The position numbers were made by a program, and so were the translations under genes. Below the pieces are notes generated by a model, which had not been told where the DNA came from, made no database searches, and was given only the letters and a program-made list of their open reading frames with translations. Below are positions 33,258-41,432 of a stretch of DNA of 64,000 bases, piece by piece. Where the stretch lies: positions 62,001-126,000 of the forward strand of contig CALXKL010000002.1 in the NCBI GenBank assembly GCA_944388965.1, in the 5' to 3' direction. Each line of letters begins with the position of its first letter. Positions within the stretch are counted from its first letter, which is position 1. Origin of the DNA: an uncultured Spirochaetales bacterium (GTDB lineage: Bacteria; Spirochaetota; Spirochaetia; Sphaerochaetales; Sphaerochaetaceae).

Positions 33258-34144
33258 GCGATCCTGCCCTCCTCTACAAGCCTTGCGATCGTATCGTACA
33301 CCTCCTGTCCGATTCTCAGGAGGTTCTCCGTGCTGTTCGCTCCGACGTGGGGCGAAAGCGTGACATTGCTGCAGTCCAGAAGCGGGTTCTCGCCCTTCAC
33401 CGGCGGCTCCGTGGAATACACGTCAGTGCAGAACCATGCTATCTTCCCGCTGTTGAGCGCATCGGCCACGGCCTGCTCGTCCACGGTCTTTCCGCGTCCC
33501 GTGTTTATGATCACGGGGCACTTCTCCATTTTCGCAATCAGAGCGGCGTCCAGCAGCTTGTCGGTGTCCTGCGTGTACGGAAGGTGCATCGAGATGTAGT
33601 CGGCCTCACGCACCGCCTCGCCGAGGTCCGCTATGAGCGTGGCGTTCTCGGCCTCCTTCACATACGGGTCGTAGGCCTGCACATTCATGCCGAAGGCCTT
33701 TGCGCGGACGGCCAGCTGCCGCGGGATGTTCCCGTAGCCCAGAAGCGTCAGCGTCTTGCCGCAAAGCTCGCTCCTCTTGGTCTTCTTGGCCCACTCACCC
33801 TCCTTCATCGTCCTGTCGTAGAAGCAGATTCTGCTTGCGGTGGACAGCATGAAGGCGAAGGCCATCTCGGCAACCGCGATCGCGGACGAGCGCGGCGTGT
33901 TGACCGCGATGATGCCCTTGGCCTCGCAGTATGCGCGGTCGATGTTGTCCATGCCCACGCCGCCGCGGATGATCAGGCGGCAGTTCTTCGCCTGGTCTAT
34001 GTATTCCTTCGTGCACTTGGTCTTCGAACGGACCAGGATGACATCCGCCTCCGGAAGACGTGTCGTGTCGTCGGTTACCTCGCCGAACACGGAGAGCTTG
34101 TCAGGCAGACTCCTGTCGAAGGCGTCAGAGATCAGAATCAGCAT
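33254..34144 (-). CDS. serA: D-3-phosphoglycerate dehydrogenase-like oxidoreductase
   Basis: D-2-hydroxyacid dehydrogenase family, 296 residues, without the ACT or intervening domains of long SerA. The NAD loop reads LLGYGNIPRQLA, with proline where the third glycine of GxGxxG is expected. The catalytic set is present: NTGRGKTVDE (Arg), TDVYSTEPP (Glu) and LSPHVGANS (His). Its place ahead of serC in a coupled operon argues for phosphoglycerate as substrate. It has a strong TTGACA promoter and a GGAGG ribosome site. Confidence 0.9.
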   Translation of the reverse strand: MLILISDAFDRSLPDKLSVFGEVTDDTTRLPEADVILVRSKTKCTKEYIDQAKNCRLIIRGGVGMDNIDRAYCEAKGIIAVNTPRSSAIAVAEMAFAFMLSTASRICFYDRTMKEGEWAKKTKRSELCGKTLTLLGYGNIPRQLAVRAKAFGMNVQAYDPYVKEAENATLIADLGEAVREADYISMHLPYTQDTDKLLDAALIAKMEKCPVIINTGRGKTVDEQAVADALNSGKIAWFCTDVYSTEPPVKGENPLLDCSNVTLSPHVGANSTENLLRIGQEVYDTIARLVEEGRIA

Positions 34145-34182
34145 ATGGTGGCCTCCTTCCGTTTTGGTTCTCTTTCAAGTCC

Positions 34183-34211
34183 AGTATCGGATGGTTTTAG
34201 CACCATGTCAA
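34183..34211 (-). promoter_or_regulatory. Promoter of the serA-serC-lrp operon
   Basis: Minus strand TTGACA (34206-34211), 17 bases, GATACT (34183-34188), and a leader of about 35 bases with AAGGAGG. A second TTGACA further upstream (about 34230-34235) is a possible tandem element. A 14-base perfect palindrome TCAGCCATGGCTGA (34273-34286) follows the preceding gene. Confidence 0.7.
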
Positions 34212-34288
34212 ATTGAAAATGCCGTTTTTAGGGAAATGTCAATTCAAAGCGCGGTTTTTCCAGAATTTCGCATCAGCCATGGCTGACC

Positions 34289-34825
34289 TTACATGTAGTC
34301 CCGCCATGTTCCATGGACGTAGTAGTCGAACTTGAAGAGACTGAAGAAGAACGCGAAGCGGTTCTCAGCCCAGTTGTAGGCCACGCCCACCTCGAACATC
34401 CTCTCGCGGCGACCCAGCACCGAGCTTCCAAGCGTAAGCGGCGTGAAGCTGACATAGCCTGTCGTGGGCATGAAGACGTCCCACGGGTTGTGCATGGTGA
34501 ACATGAGACCGGCGTTGACGAACATGTTGATCGCGCTGCCCGGCACGCTGGTGCCCGTGCTCCTGTCGCCCATCACGGCATAGCTCAGCGACAGGCCGAG
34601 GGCGTTGTCCTGGAAGAAGCCAGGTGTGAGCGAGGATTCGCCCCACAATGACGTCTCGAGCCTCTTCGTCAGGCCGACGTTGAGGCCATAGGTGACGTTC
34701 AGCCCCTCCAGATTCTGCAACCCGCTCTGGTGTCCGAAGGTGAGCGACACATCGTTGTACGCTCCGGCCACGAGTCCGGACAGGGCCGATGTGATGACAA
34801 GTATCAGAGCTATCGTCCTTCTCAT
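34289..34825 (-). CDS. Exported beta-barrel-like protein, 178 aa
   Basis: The signal peptide MRRTIALILVITSALSGLVAG is followed by amphipathic strands (YNDVSLTFGHQSGLQN, LNVTYGLNVGLTKRLETS, FAFFFSLFKFDYYVHG). GGAGGGC precedes the ATG. It follows another small exported beta-barrel-like protein by 11 bases, so both are translated from the minus operon that begins with the dihydropyrimidinase-like gene. No named family is recognised. The frame upstream overlaps its neighbour and is discounted. Confidence 0.65.
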   Translation of the reverse strand: MRRTIALILVITSALSGLVAGAYNDVSLTFGHQSGLQNLEGLNVTYGLNVGLTKRLETSLWGESSLTPGFFQDNALGLSLSYAVMGDRSTGTSVPGSAINMFVNAGLMFTMHNPWDVFMPTTGYVSFTPLTLGSSVLGRRERMFEVGVAYNWAENRFAFFFSLFKFDYYVHGTWRDYM

Positions 34826-34836
34826 TGCAGCCCTCC

Positions 34837-35331
34837 TCAGAAATAGTACGAGACGCGGATCAGGTCCATGCCCCATCCGGCGTAGTCGAACGTACCGTCG
34901 AACAGGACGAACGGCCGGAGGAACTCGTAGTTGAAATGCACGTCGATGAAGTTGAGCATGCTGAAGCCGAAACACCAGGCGAAGTCCATGTCGGCGTCCC
35001 ACATCGCCCCCGCGCTCACCTTGGGTGACCATATTGTCGGGTTTGCGAACATGAAGGAGAAGATGTGGTCGACGAGACCGAACGTCCTGAGCGACAGGTC
35101 CACGTCGAGTCCGGTGAAGACCATGGACCAGCCCCTGAAGCCGACGCCGGCTCCGGCCTCCAGCACAAGATACCGGCTGTCGGTGAAGTCGAACATCAGC
35201 GAGAACCTGGACGATGAGCTCTGGTTGAAGCCGCTGTAGCCCTCCATCGACCAGCCGTAGCCGAATGCGACGGCGAAAAGCGAAGAGCATGCCACGACGA
35301 GCAGCAGAAAGACCACAAGCAACCTTCTCAT
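34837..35331 (-). CDS. Exported beta-barrel-like protein, 164 aa
   Basis: The signal peptide MRRLLVVFLLLVVACSSLFA is followed by strands rich in Phe/Tyr/Gly. The protein ends LIRVSYYF, with a C-terminal phenylalanine as in outer-membrane proteins recognised by the BAM complex. A GGAGG inside the end of the phospholipase D gene serves as ribosome site. Size suits an eight-strand barrel. Function unknown. Confidence 0.65.
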   Translation of the reverse strand: MRRLLVVFLLLVVACSSLFAVAFGYGWSMEGYSGFNQSSSSRFSLMFDFTDSRYLVLEAGAGVGFRGWSMVFTGLDVDLSLRTFGLVDHIFSFMFANPTIWSPKVSAGAMWDADMDFAWCFGFSMLNFIDVHFNYEFLRPFVLFDGTFDYAGWGMDLIRVSYYF

Positions 35332-35335
35332 GCCG

Positions 35336-36619
35336 TCAACCTCCGAAATAGGAGAACAGGAAGGACATGAGGCTGCCCTTCTCTTCCTTCAGCGCCAATG
35401 CACTCTCCAGATCGAGAGTGTGCATCTCCTTTGCGATCGACGCCACCTGTTCGAGACTGGAGCGGGCGAAGCCCTCGTCATCCAGCACCAGGGCGATCTC
35501 GTGGGACAGGCCCATCGAGCGGTAGTTGATATTGCTCGAGCCGATGACCGTGTAGCGCCTGTCGACGACGCACAGCTTCTGGTGCAGCAATGACAGCCCC
35601 GTCTCCTCTCCTGCGTACTCGATGTTCACGTCGAAGCCGGCCTCGACGAGGTTGTGGTAGTCGTAGAAGAGCGCCCCCTGCACGTATTCGCGCGAATCGA
35701 TCGGCAGATATATCTTCACCTCGACGCCGCGCTCCAGAGCCGCCTCGAGGCACTGGTACATGTTGTCGTCGAAGAAGGCAAGATACGGAAGCATGACTAT
35801 CTCCTCCTTTGCAGAGGAGAACAGGGCGGCGTACATGTCGGCCATGGACACGTCGCTTCCCGGCCCCTGGTTGAACAGGTATGCGTCAATCGAGCCGTGC
35901 GAGAGGCTCTTTCCCGTGGCGAAGTCGTCCCTGGACACCTTCTCCACGCTGGACTCGTTCCAGATGGTGACGAACTCGTCGACAAGGGCATCCGCCAGGG
36001 CCGGGGAGTCGAAGACGTACATGCTGTCACGCTGCAGGTCGATGTCGTCGGCCCCCAGCGAGATGTAGTTCATGTTCATGCCGCCCAGAGTGCACCAGCG
36101 TCCGTCCACGACGACGATCTTCCTGTGTTCGCGCACTAGAAGCGTGCCGGGCTGGAGTATGCTCATGGCTGAAAGCGGATTGTATTCGATCATGTGCACC
36201 CCGGCGTCCCTGAGGAAGTACAGAGGGAACATGTGGTCCGCACTGGCCGTCATGTCGTAGCTCGACACGGCGTCGATGATCATGTAGACGTCCACCCCGC
36301 TTTCCGCCTTGGCCGCGATCGCGTCGTACAGCGGCTCGAGCCCGTGGCATGAGCTTCCGAGGAACGTGGTGATGATCATGTAGTCCTGTGCGCCCTCGAC
36401 AAGCTCCATGAAGCGCTCCAGATAGAGGGAGGCGTCGAAGTACATCTCCGGGTACGGCACCTCGACATGCACACCGCCTCCTGCAAGCAGCTTCTCATGT
36501 GCCGGCAGGTCTGCATTGGCAAGCAACTGCGTGTCGACGAAGGGCTTCGTCATGCCGCACGACGAGAGCATCAGACATGACAGCAGGAGCAACACGATTG
36601 TCGTCGTTCTGTTTCTCAT
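35336..36619 (-). CDS. Phospholipase D-family lipoprotein
   Basis: The N-terminus MRNRTTTIVLLLLSCLMLSSC is a lipoprotein signal (lipobox LSSC), so the enzyme is anchored outside the cytoplasm. Two HKD motifs are intact: HRKIVVVDG followed by GGMNMN, and HQKLCVVDR followed by GSSNIN. Two-HKD proteins of this type include cardiolipin synthases, phospholipases and nucleases; the lipoprotein anchor and absence of N-terminal membrane helices argue against a classical cardiolipin synthase. It overlaps the upstream fusion gene by four bases. Confidence 0.85.
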   Translation of the reverse strand: MRNRTTTIVLLLLSCLMLSSCGMTKPFVDTQLLANADLPAHEKLLAGGGVHVEVPYPEMYFDASLYLERFMELVEGAQDYMIITTFLGSSCHGLEPLYDAIAAKAESGVDVYMIIDAVSSYDMTASADHMFPLYFLRDAGVHMIEYNPLSAMSILQPGTLLVREHRKIVVVDGRWCTLGGMNMNYISLGADDIDLQRDSMYVFDSPALADALVDEFVTIWNESSVEKVSRDDFATGKSLSHGSIDAYLFNQGPGSDVSMADMYAALFSSAKEEIVMLPYLAFFDDNMYQCLEAALERGVEVKIYLPIDSREYVQGALFYDYHNLVEAGFDVNIEYAGEETGLSLLHQKLCVVDRRYTVIGSSNINYRSMGLSHEIALVLDDEGFARSSLEQVASIAKEMHTLDLESALALKEEKGSLMSFLFSYFGG

Positions 36620-37767
36620 TCCTTCCTCTGGCTCGGGAATATGAAGGGCTTCGGAAGAAGCTCCGAGAAGACGTATGTGTGCACGTCGCCCTTCAGGGAA
36701 GAGAGTATAACAGGCGTATCGGGAGCTGTAAACTCCGCCAGGACCTGCAGACACATGGCGCACGGCGGAGCCGGCGGGTCGTCGTCCGACACGACCACCA
36801 TGGCATCGATGCCTATCGTACCCTCCTCGGCGATGGCATGGAGAAGCGCGTTGCGCTCGGCGCAGACGGTCGCCCCGAAGGACGAGTTCTCCACATTGCA
36901 TCCCGTGTAGATCCGTCCAGTGGCGGCTGAGCGCACGCAGGCGCCGACCTTGAAGTCCGAATAAGGGGTGTATGCATGCTCGCGGGTCCGCTTCGCCGCC
37001 TCGATCATCTCCTGTATGTCCGCTACCGGCGCATCCGGCCTCCTGACGCGGATCATGTTCGCTCCGAAGAGCCTCGTCTCATCGCCCTGCCGGGCCAGAA
37101 TGTCCACGGTCTGTTCCATTGTGGATCCGCCAAGAAGTATCCCTATGTCCTCCGATGCCGCACAGGCCCCCCATGAGCACAGCGTGGAGACATCCACGGT
37201 GCCTGCGATGCCCAGCACCTTCATGCCGGCATCCAGTCCTGCCATGACACCAGCCCTGCTGTCCTCGACGACGATGCAGGAGGCCGGATCGCTGCCCAGC
37301 CTCGCGGCCGCCTTGCGGTAGATCTCGCCGTCCGGCTTGTTGTTCACGATCTCCTCGCCGCTGAGGACGAGGTCGAAGTCGTCCTCGTCAAGGCCGATCA
37401 CCCTGATGTTGGCCAGCACCTTCCAGTGCGGGGCGGAGGAGCACACCGCGACCTTGAAGCCCAACGCCCTCAGGTGTCTGACGAGGGCACAGGAAAGCGC
37501 CTTGGCGCAATCGTCCAGGGACGCCGCCATCAGCGATGGATAGTGCTCCTTGAAGTACAGCGAGGCCTCGGCCAGGTCCACGTCCATGCCGCGCTCTCCG
37601 GCCGGTCCGGTGAAGAAGACCTCCTCGCCCGCTCCAAGATACGGTTCGACGTCCTTGCGTGTCAGCCTGACGCCCTTGAGGAGGAACCAGTCCATCAGTA
37701 TGCGGATGGAGACGGGTTCGCTGTCGATCAGCACGCCGTCCATGTCGAAGAGGAAGGTGTCCGTCAT
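36616..37767 (-). CDS. HAD phosphatase - cytidine deaminase fusion protein
   Basis: One uninterrupted 383-residue frame with two enzymes. Residues 1-220: HAD hydrolase of the beta-phosphoglucomutase subgroup (FDMDGVLIDSEP at 7-18, VAVCSSAP at 107-114, NNKPDGE at 142-148, VVEDSRAG at 166-173). Residues 245-360: cytidine deaminase with AYTPYSDFKVGACV, zinc/proton-shuttle motif VCAERNAL (C302, E304) and PPCAMC (C336, C339). I infer that the HAD half dephosphorylates CMP or dCMP and hands cytidine to the deaminase; this is untested. The frame is open 55 codons further but inside the dihydropyrimidinase-like gene. It overlaps both neighbours by four bases. Confidence 0.88.
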   Translation of the reverse strand: MTDTFLFDMDGVLIDSEPVSIRILMDWFLLKGVRLTRKDVEPYLGAGEEVFFTGPAGERGMDVDLAEASLYFKEHYPSLMAASLDDCAKALSCALVRHLRALGFKVAVCSSAPHWKVLANIRVIGLDEDDFDLVLSGEEIVNNKPDGEIYRKAAARLGSDPASCIVVEDSRAGVMAGLDAGMKVLGIAGTVDVSTLCSWGACAASEDIGILLGGSTMEQTVDILARQGDETRLFGANMIRVRRPDAPVADIQEMIEAAKRTREHAYTPYSDFKVGACVRSAATGRIYTGCNVENSSFGATVCAERNALLHAIAEEGTIGIDAMVVVSDDDPPAPPCAMCLQVLAEFTAPDTPVILSSLKGDVHTYVFSELLPKPFIFPSQRKE

Positions 37768-39131
37768 GTCGCCTTGATGAACCGTCCGTCCCCGGGGATG
37801 CCCAGGTACATTCCGCTTCCCATGATGAGCCTTCCCCTGAGGTAGGTCATCACCGCCTTTCCGATGACGTTCATCCCCTCGTACGGGGTGTAGCCGCATT
37901 CCGAATGCGTGTTCTCGCTCGAGAGCGTCCATGAGACGTCGGGATTGAATATGACGATGTCGGCATCGCTTCCCTCTCTGAGCACGCCCTTGTGGGGATA
38001 CAGGCCGAAGTACTTCGCAGGACCTGTGGAGAGGACGTTGACCATCTCGTTGAGCGTCAGCAGCGCACCGTTGGCCACGAGGTTGTGGATCAACGGCAGC
38101 ATCTCCTCGCTTCCAGGGATGCCCGGATAAATCGTGCGCGTGTCATGGCTCTCGAGCTTCTGGGCACGGGTGAACGAACAGTGGTCCGTGGCGACGACCT
38201 GGATCTCGCCGTTGCACAGCGCCTCCTGTAACGCCAGGTTGTCCTTCTCCTCCCTCAGCGGAGGCGTCATGACGTACAGCGGGCCGTCGGGCCCCTCGAG
38301 CTTCGAGCGGTCGAGGAAGAGATAGTGCGGCGTCGTCTCGACGATGACCTCGAGCCCCCTGTCGCGCAGACTTCTGACAGTCTCCAGCCCCTCGGCGCTG
38401 GACAGGTGGACGACATACAGCGGGATGCCCACCTCGAGCGCAAGGGTGCCCATGTGCTCGATCGCCAGGGCCTCGGCCCTTGCCGGTCGGAGCACTGGAT
38501 GGTCCTTGGGCCGATAGTCGCCATGGTATGCCGATGCGACCTGCTGGAGATATTCGTCGTCCTCGCAGTGCACGCAGACCATGAGGCCCAGGTCGCGGCA
38601 CATGTGGAAGATGCGTCTCAGCTCCTCCCTGTTCTCGATCAGGTAGCCCACGTCCTTGTATGTGGTGAAGAGCTTTATGGCCCTGCATCCGGCCTTCTTC
38701 ACCTGGGCAAGCTCCTCCTCCAGGCCCGGCCTGAAGGCGTACACGCCCTGGTGGATGGCGAAGTCGATGGCCATCTCCTCGCCCATCGCGTCCACTCTGG
38801 AGCGGAAGCATGAGGGAAGCGAGACGTGGTCGTCGTCCGCGAAGTCGACGACTGTCGTCACACCTCCGAAGGCGGCGGCCTTGCTGCCTTCCTTGAAGCT
38901 GTCGGCGGTCACCGTACCACGAGAGACCAGATGATAATGGGTGTGCGCATCGATGATGCCGGGCAGGACCAGCAGTCCATCGGCATGGACCAGCGTGACG
39001 TTGTCGTGGATCGATGCGGGATCTATGTGCGGAGAGATCCTGACGATCTTCGAGCCGCGCACAAGTATATCCGCGCGTCTCTTCCATTCCGTGTCTATGA
39101 GAAGTCCGTTTTGAATGAGAATACAGCTCAT
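37764..39131 (-). CDS. Dihydropyrimidinase/hydantoinase-like amidohydrolase
   Basis: Cyclic amidohydrolase of 455 residues. The metal site is intact: DAHTHYHL (HxH), AIKLFTTYK (carboxylated lysine), VHLSSAEG (His), ETTPHYL and ATDHCSF (Asp). It opens the ring of dihydropyrimidines, hydantoins or allantoin-like ureides; which one cannot be read from sequence. It is first in a five-gene operon with the HAD-deaminase fusion, and a cytidine/uracil connection favours a pyrimidine substrate. The ATG lies seven bases after TATCAT with no ribosome site. Confidence 0.88.
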   Translation of the reverse strand: MSCILIQNGLLIDTEWKRRADILVRGSKIVRISPHIDPASIHDNVTLVHADGLLVLPGIIDAHTHYHLVSRGTVTADSFKEGSKAAAFGGVTTVVDFADDDHVSLPSCFRSRVDAMGEEMAIDFAIHQGVYAFRPGLEEELAQVKKAGCRAIKLFTTYKDVGYLIENREELRRIFHMCRDLGLMVCVHCEDDEYLQQVASAYHGDYRPKDHPVLRPARAEALAIEHMGTLALEVGIPLYVVHLSSAEGLETVRSLRDRGLEVIVETTPHYLFLDRSKLEGPDGPLYVMTPPLREEKDNLALQEALCNGEIQVVATDHCSFTRAQKLESHDTRTIYPGIPGSEEMLPLIHNLVANGALLTLNEMVNVLSTGPAKYFGLYPHKGVLREGSDADIVIFNPDVSWTLSSENTHSECGYTPYEGMNVIGKAVMTYLRGRLIMGSGMYLGIPGDGRFIKAT

Positions 39132-39138
39132 ATGATGA

Positions 39139-39144
39139 ATGATA
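39139..39144 (-). promoter_or_regulatory. -10 box of the dihydropyrimidinase operon
   Basis: TATCAT on the minus strand, ending seven bases before the ATG. A weak TTTCCC lies about 17 bases upstream. Confidence 0.45.
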
Positions 39145-39231
39145 ATTCAAAATCCACGGTAGGGAAACATGAAATCCGTCATTGCCAGGGCCGGCATACT
39201 GATGCTAGGCTTCAGACAGGGGAATGACCAT

Positions 39232-39795
39232 ATGATCGAGAAGAGAGAGTACATCGTGGCGCTGTTCGAGACCGTCCCTCTGACGACGAAGGACCTGCTT
39301 GGAGGGACGTATGACGAGCTTGTGCGCCAGCGCATCGCGAAGACGATAGAGATCGAGGCCCCGATCACGCGTTCGCTGCTTCTCAAGAGAGTCGCGAACT
39401 CCCTCTCGATCCAGAAGGTGGGCTGTCGGCTCGAGGAGTACTTCGGCCGCATGCTCGAGGACTTCTCCGCCCTCAGGGACGACGAGGACGGGATCGAGGT
39501 CTACCACAGGAGCGGTACAGACGTAGAGCCGTTCTACCGTGGAGACAGCCGCACGATACGCTATTCGGTCCAGATTCCGCCATGCGAGGCGGCCTTCGCC
39601 CTGATGGACTCGCTGTATCTTGCCGGAGGCAGGCAGAAGCGGGCGGCAGCCTACGCCGCATTCCTCGATGAGCTGGGCTACCAGAAGTCGGGCAAGGACC
39701 TCAAGAGACTGTTCGCGAGAGCGTTGAAGTGGGCCGTGGACAACCAGTGCATAAGGCGCATGTCCAACGGAACGCTCATGCTGACGTCTTTTTAG
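39232..39795 (+). CDS. Stand-alone DUF3320-like protein, 187 aa
   Basis: The segment RQRIAKTIEIEAPITRSLLLKRVANSLSIQKVGCRLEEYFGR resembles the DUF3320 domain usually found at the C-terminus of large DNA helicase/nuclease proteins; here it stands alone. The rest (about 90-187) is unassigned, ending with a basic helical region. Starts at 39169 or 39232 are possible. The inner ATG has ACAGGGGAA before it and is preferred. It is divergent from the dihydropyrimidinase gene and upstream of the PLP enzyme. No helicase is adjacent. Confidence 0.55.
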   Translation: MIEKREYIVALFETVPLTTKDLLGGTYDELVRQRIAKTIEIEAPITRSLLLKRVANSLSIQKVGCRLEEYFGRMLEDFSALRDDEDGIEVYHRSGTDVEPFYRGDSRTIRYSVQIPPCEAAFALMDSLYLAGGRQKRAAAYAAFLDELGYQKSGKDLKRLFARALKWAVDNQCIRRMSNGTLMLTSF

Positions 39796-39845
39796 CGATT
39801 CTCAAGTTTTTCATCCAGGGTTTTACGTTTACCGCTGTTTTTCTG

Positions 39846-39875
39846 TTTACAGTTTGGCGATTTCCATCTTATCCT
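39846..39875 (+). promoter_or_regulatory. Promoter of the PLP-enzyme gene
   Basis: TTTACA (39846-39851), 18 bases, TATCCT (39870-39875). A GTTTAC motif occurs twice just upstream. AAGGAGGAG precedes the ATG at 39897. Confidence 0.55.
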
Positions 39876-39896
39876 TTCTGAAGGAGGAGATCGTAT

Positions 39897-41360
39897 ATGC
39901 TGATCAATCTCGAGCGACATGAAGACATCATCGAAAAGAACGTGGAGCGCTGCCGTCAGAAGGGCATAACGCTTCCGACCTTCCGCGAGATGATGGATCC
40001 GCGCCTCATCGGCGATGATGTGAAGAAGCGCCTGAAGAACGTCGGGCTTTGGGATGTGGACCCTGTCAACCTCTACAGAATCACGTGGCACAACGAGCCG
40101 AAGGAGAAAGGCGGACTGTACGGAGGGGTCAACTTCATCGAGATCCCGCGCACGATCACCGGGACGAAGGCCCGAATCCTGGCCCTGGTCGGCAAGTGGT
40201 TCCCCTGCGGAGTGCACAAGGTCGGCGCCACGTACGCCTGTCTCGCCCCCGCCCTGGTCACAGGCAACTTCGATGCATCCAGCCAGCAGGCCGTCTGGCC
40301 CAGCACGGGAAACTACTGCCGTGGAGGCGCCTACAACAGCGCGCTTCTGGGCTGCGACAGCATAGCGATTCTGCCGGAGGACATGTCGCAGGAGCGCTTC
40401 AACTGGCTCAAGAGCGTGGCCGGGGAGGTCATCGCCACACCCGGATGCGAGTCCAACGTCAAGGAGATCTTCGACAAGTGCCATGAGCTGGACGCCACAC
40501 GCGGCAGCCACATCGTCATCTTCAACCAGTTCGAGCAGTTCGAGAACTATCTGTGGCACTACGAGGTCACCGGAAGGGCGATTCTCGAAGTACTGGAGAA
40601 TCTCGGCATCAAGGCCGACAACGTGCGCGCCTACGCCTCCAGCACCGGAAGCGGCGGCACGCTTGCCGCAGGCGACCACCTGAAGGACGTCTATCCAGGC
40701 ATCAGGATCGGAGCCGGAGAGGCGCTGCAGTGCCCCACACTGCTGCGAAACGGATTCGGAGCCCACAGGATCGAGGGCATCGGCGACAAGCACGTGCCGT
40801 GGATCCACAACGTGAAGAACACCGACATGGTCCTCTCGATCGACGACCAGGACTGCATGGACATCTACAGGCTGTTCAACGAGCCCGCCGGAAAGGACTA
40901 CCTGTCATCGATCGGCGTGAAGGACGAGGACATCGGAAACCTCGAACTGTTCGGCATCTCGGGAATCGGCAATCTGCTGAGCGCCATCAAGATGGCGAAG
41001 TTCTACGAGATGGACGAGGACGACGTCGTCTTCACGATCCTCACCGACAGCAGCTCGATGTACACCAGCCGCCTTGCGGAGCTCACACAGCAGCAGGGTC
41101 CCTTCAACGCCATGGAGGCGGCGAAGGTCCATGCGGCGAGTCTGCTGCATCAGGGCATCGACAACGCCCTGGAGCTGGGCTACTACGACAGGCTTCGCAT
41201 ACACAACCTGAAGTACTACACCTGGGTCGAGCAGCAGGGCAAGACCTACGAGGAGCTCAACAGGCAGTGGTACGACAGGAACTACTGGAAGGAGCTGCCA
41301 AAGCTCACGGGACGCATCGACGAGCTCATCGACGAGTTCAACGCGCGCATAGCGAAGTAG
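39897..41360 (+). CDS. PLP-dependent fold-type II enzyme (cysteine synthase/TrpB-like), 487 aa
   Basis: The PLP lysine is probably K108 in WFPCGVHKVGATYACLA, comparable to the GAHK of tryptophan synthase beta, and STGSGGTLAAGDHLKD is the phosphate loop. Beyond the catalytic core there are about 140 extra C-terminal residues (KMAKFYEMDEDDVVFTILTD to the end). Expected chemistry is beta-elimination or beta-replacement on an amino acid. It precedes a second fold-II enzyme and the NifU-like/GGGtGRT pair on the same strand, so a joint amino-acid or ureide catabolic role is possible. Substrate unknown. Confidence 0.8.
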   Translation: MLINLERHEDIIEKNVERCRQKGITLPTFREMMDPRLIGDDVKKRLKNVGLWDVDPVNLYRITWHNEPKEKGGLYGGVNFIEIPRTITGTKARILALVGKWFPCGVHKVGATYACLAPALVTGNFDASSQQAVWPSTGNYCRGGAYNSALLGCDSIAILPEDMSQERFNWLKSVAGEVIATPGCESNVKEIFDKCHELDATRGSHIVIFNQFEQFENYLWHYEVTGRAILEVLENLGIKADNVRAYASSTGSGGTLAAGDHLKDVYPGIRIGAGEALQCPTLLRNGFGAHRIEGIGDKHVPWIHNVKNTDMVLSIDDQDCMDIYRLFNEPAGKDYLSSIGVKDEDIGNLELFGISGIGNLLSAIKMAKFYEMDEDDVVFTILTDSSSMYTSRLAELTQQQGPFNAMEAAKVHAASLLHQGIDNALELGYYDRLRIHNLKYYTWVEQQGKTYEELNRQWYDRNYWKELPKLTGRIDELIDEFNARIAK

Positions 41361-41380
41361 GACAAGGATTGGACCGGATA

Positions 41381-41410
41381 CCGACAGGAAGGCCGAACGA
41401 CCTTCCTGTC
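41381..41410 (+). terminator. Stem-loop between the two PLP genes
   Basis: GACAGGAAGG and CCTTCCTGTC form a perfect ten-base-pair stem followed by GTCTTG, about seven bases before the AAAGGAGA ribosome site of the next gene. It is either a leaky terminator or an mRNA-processing stem that tunes the second gene. Confidence 0.5.
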
Positions 41411-41432
41411 GTCTTGAAAGGAGACACCAGTG

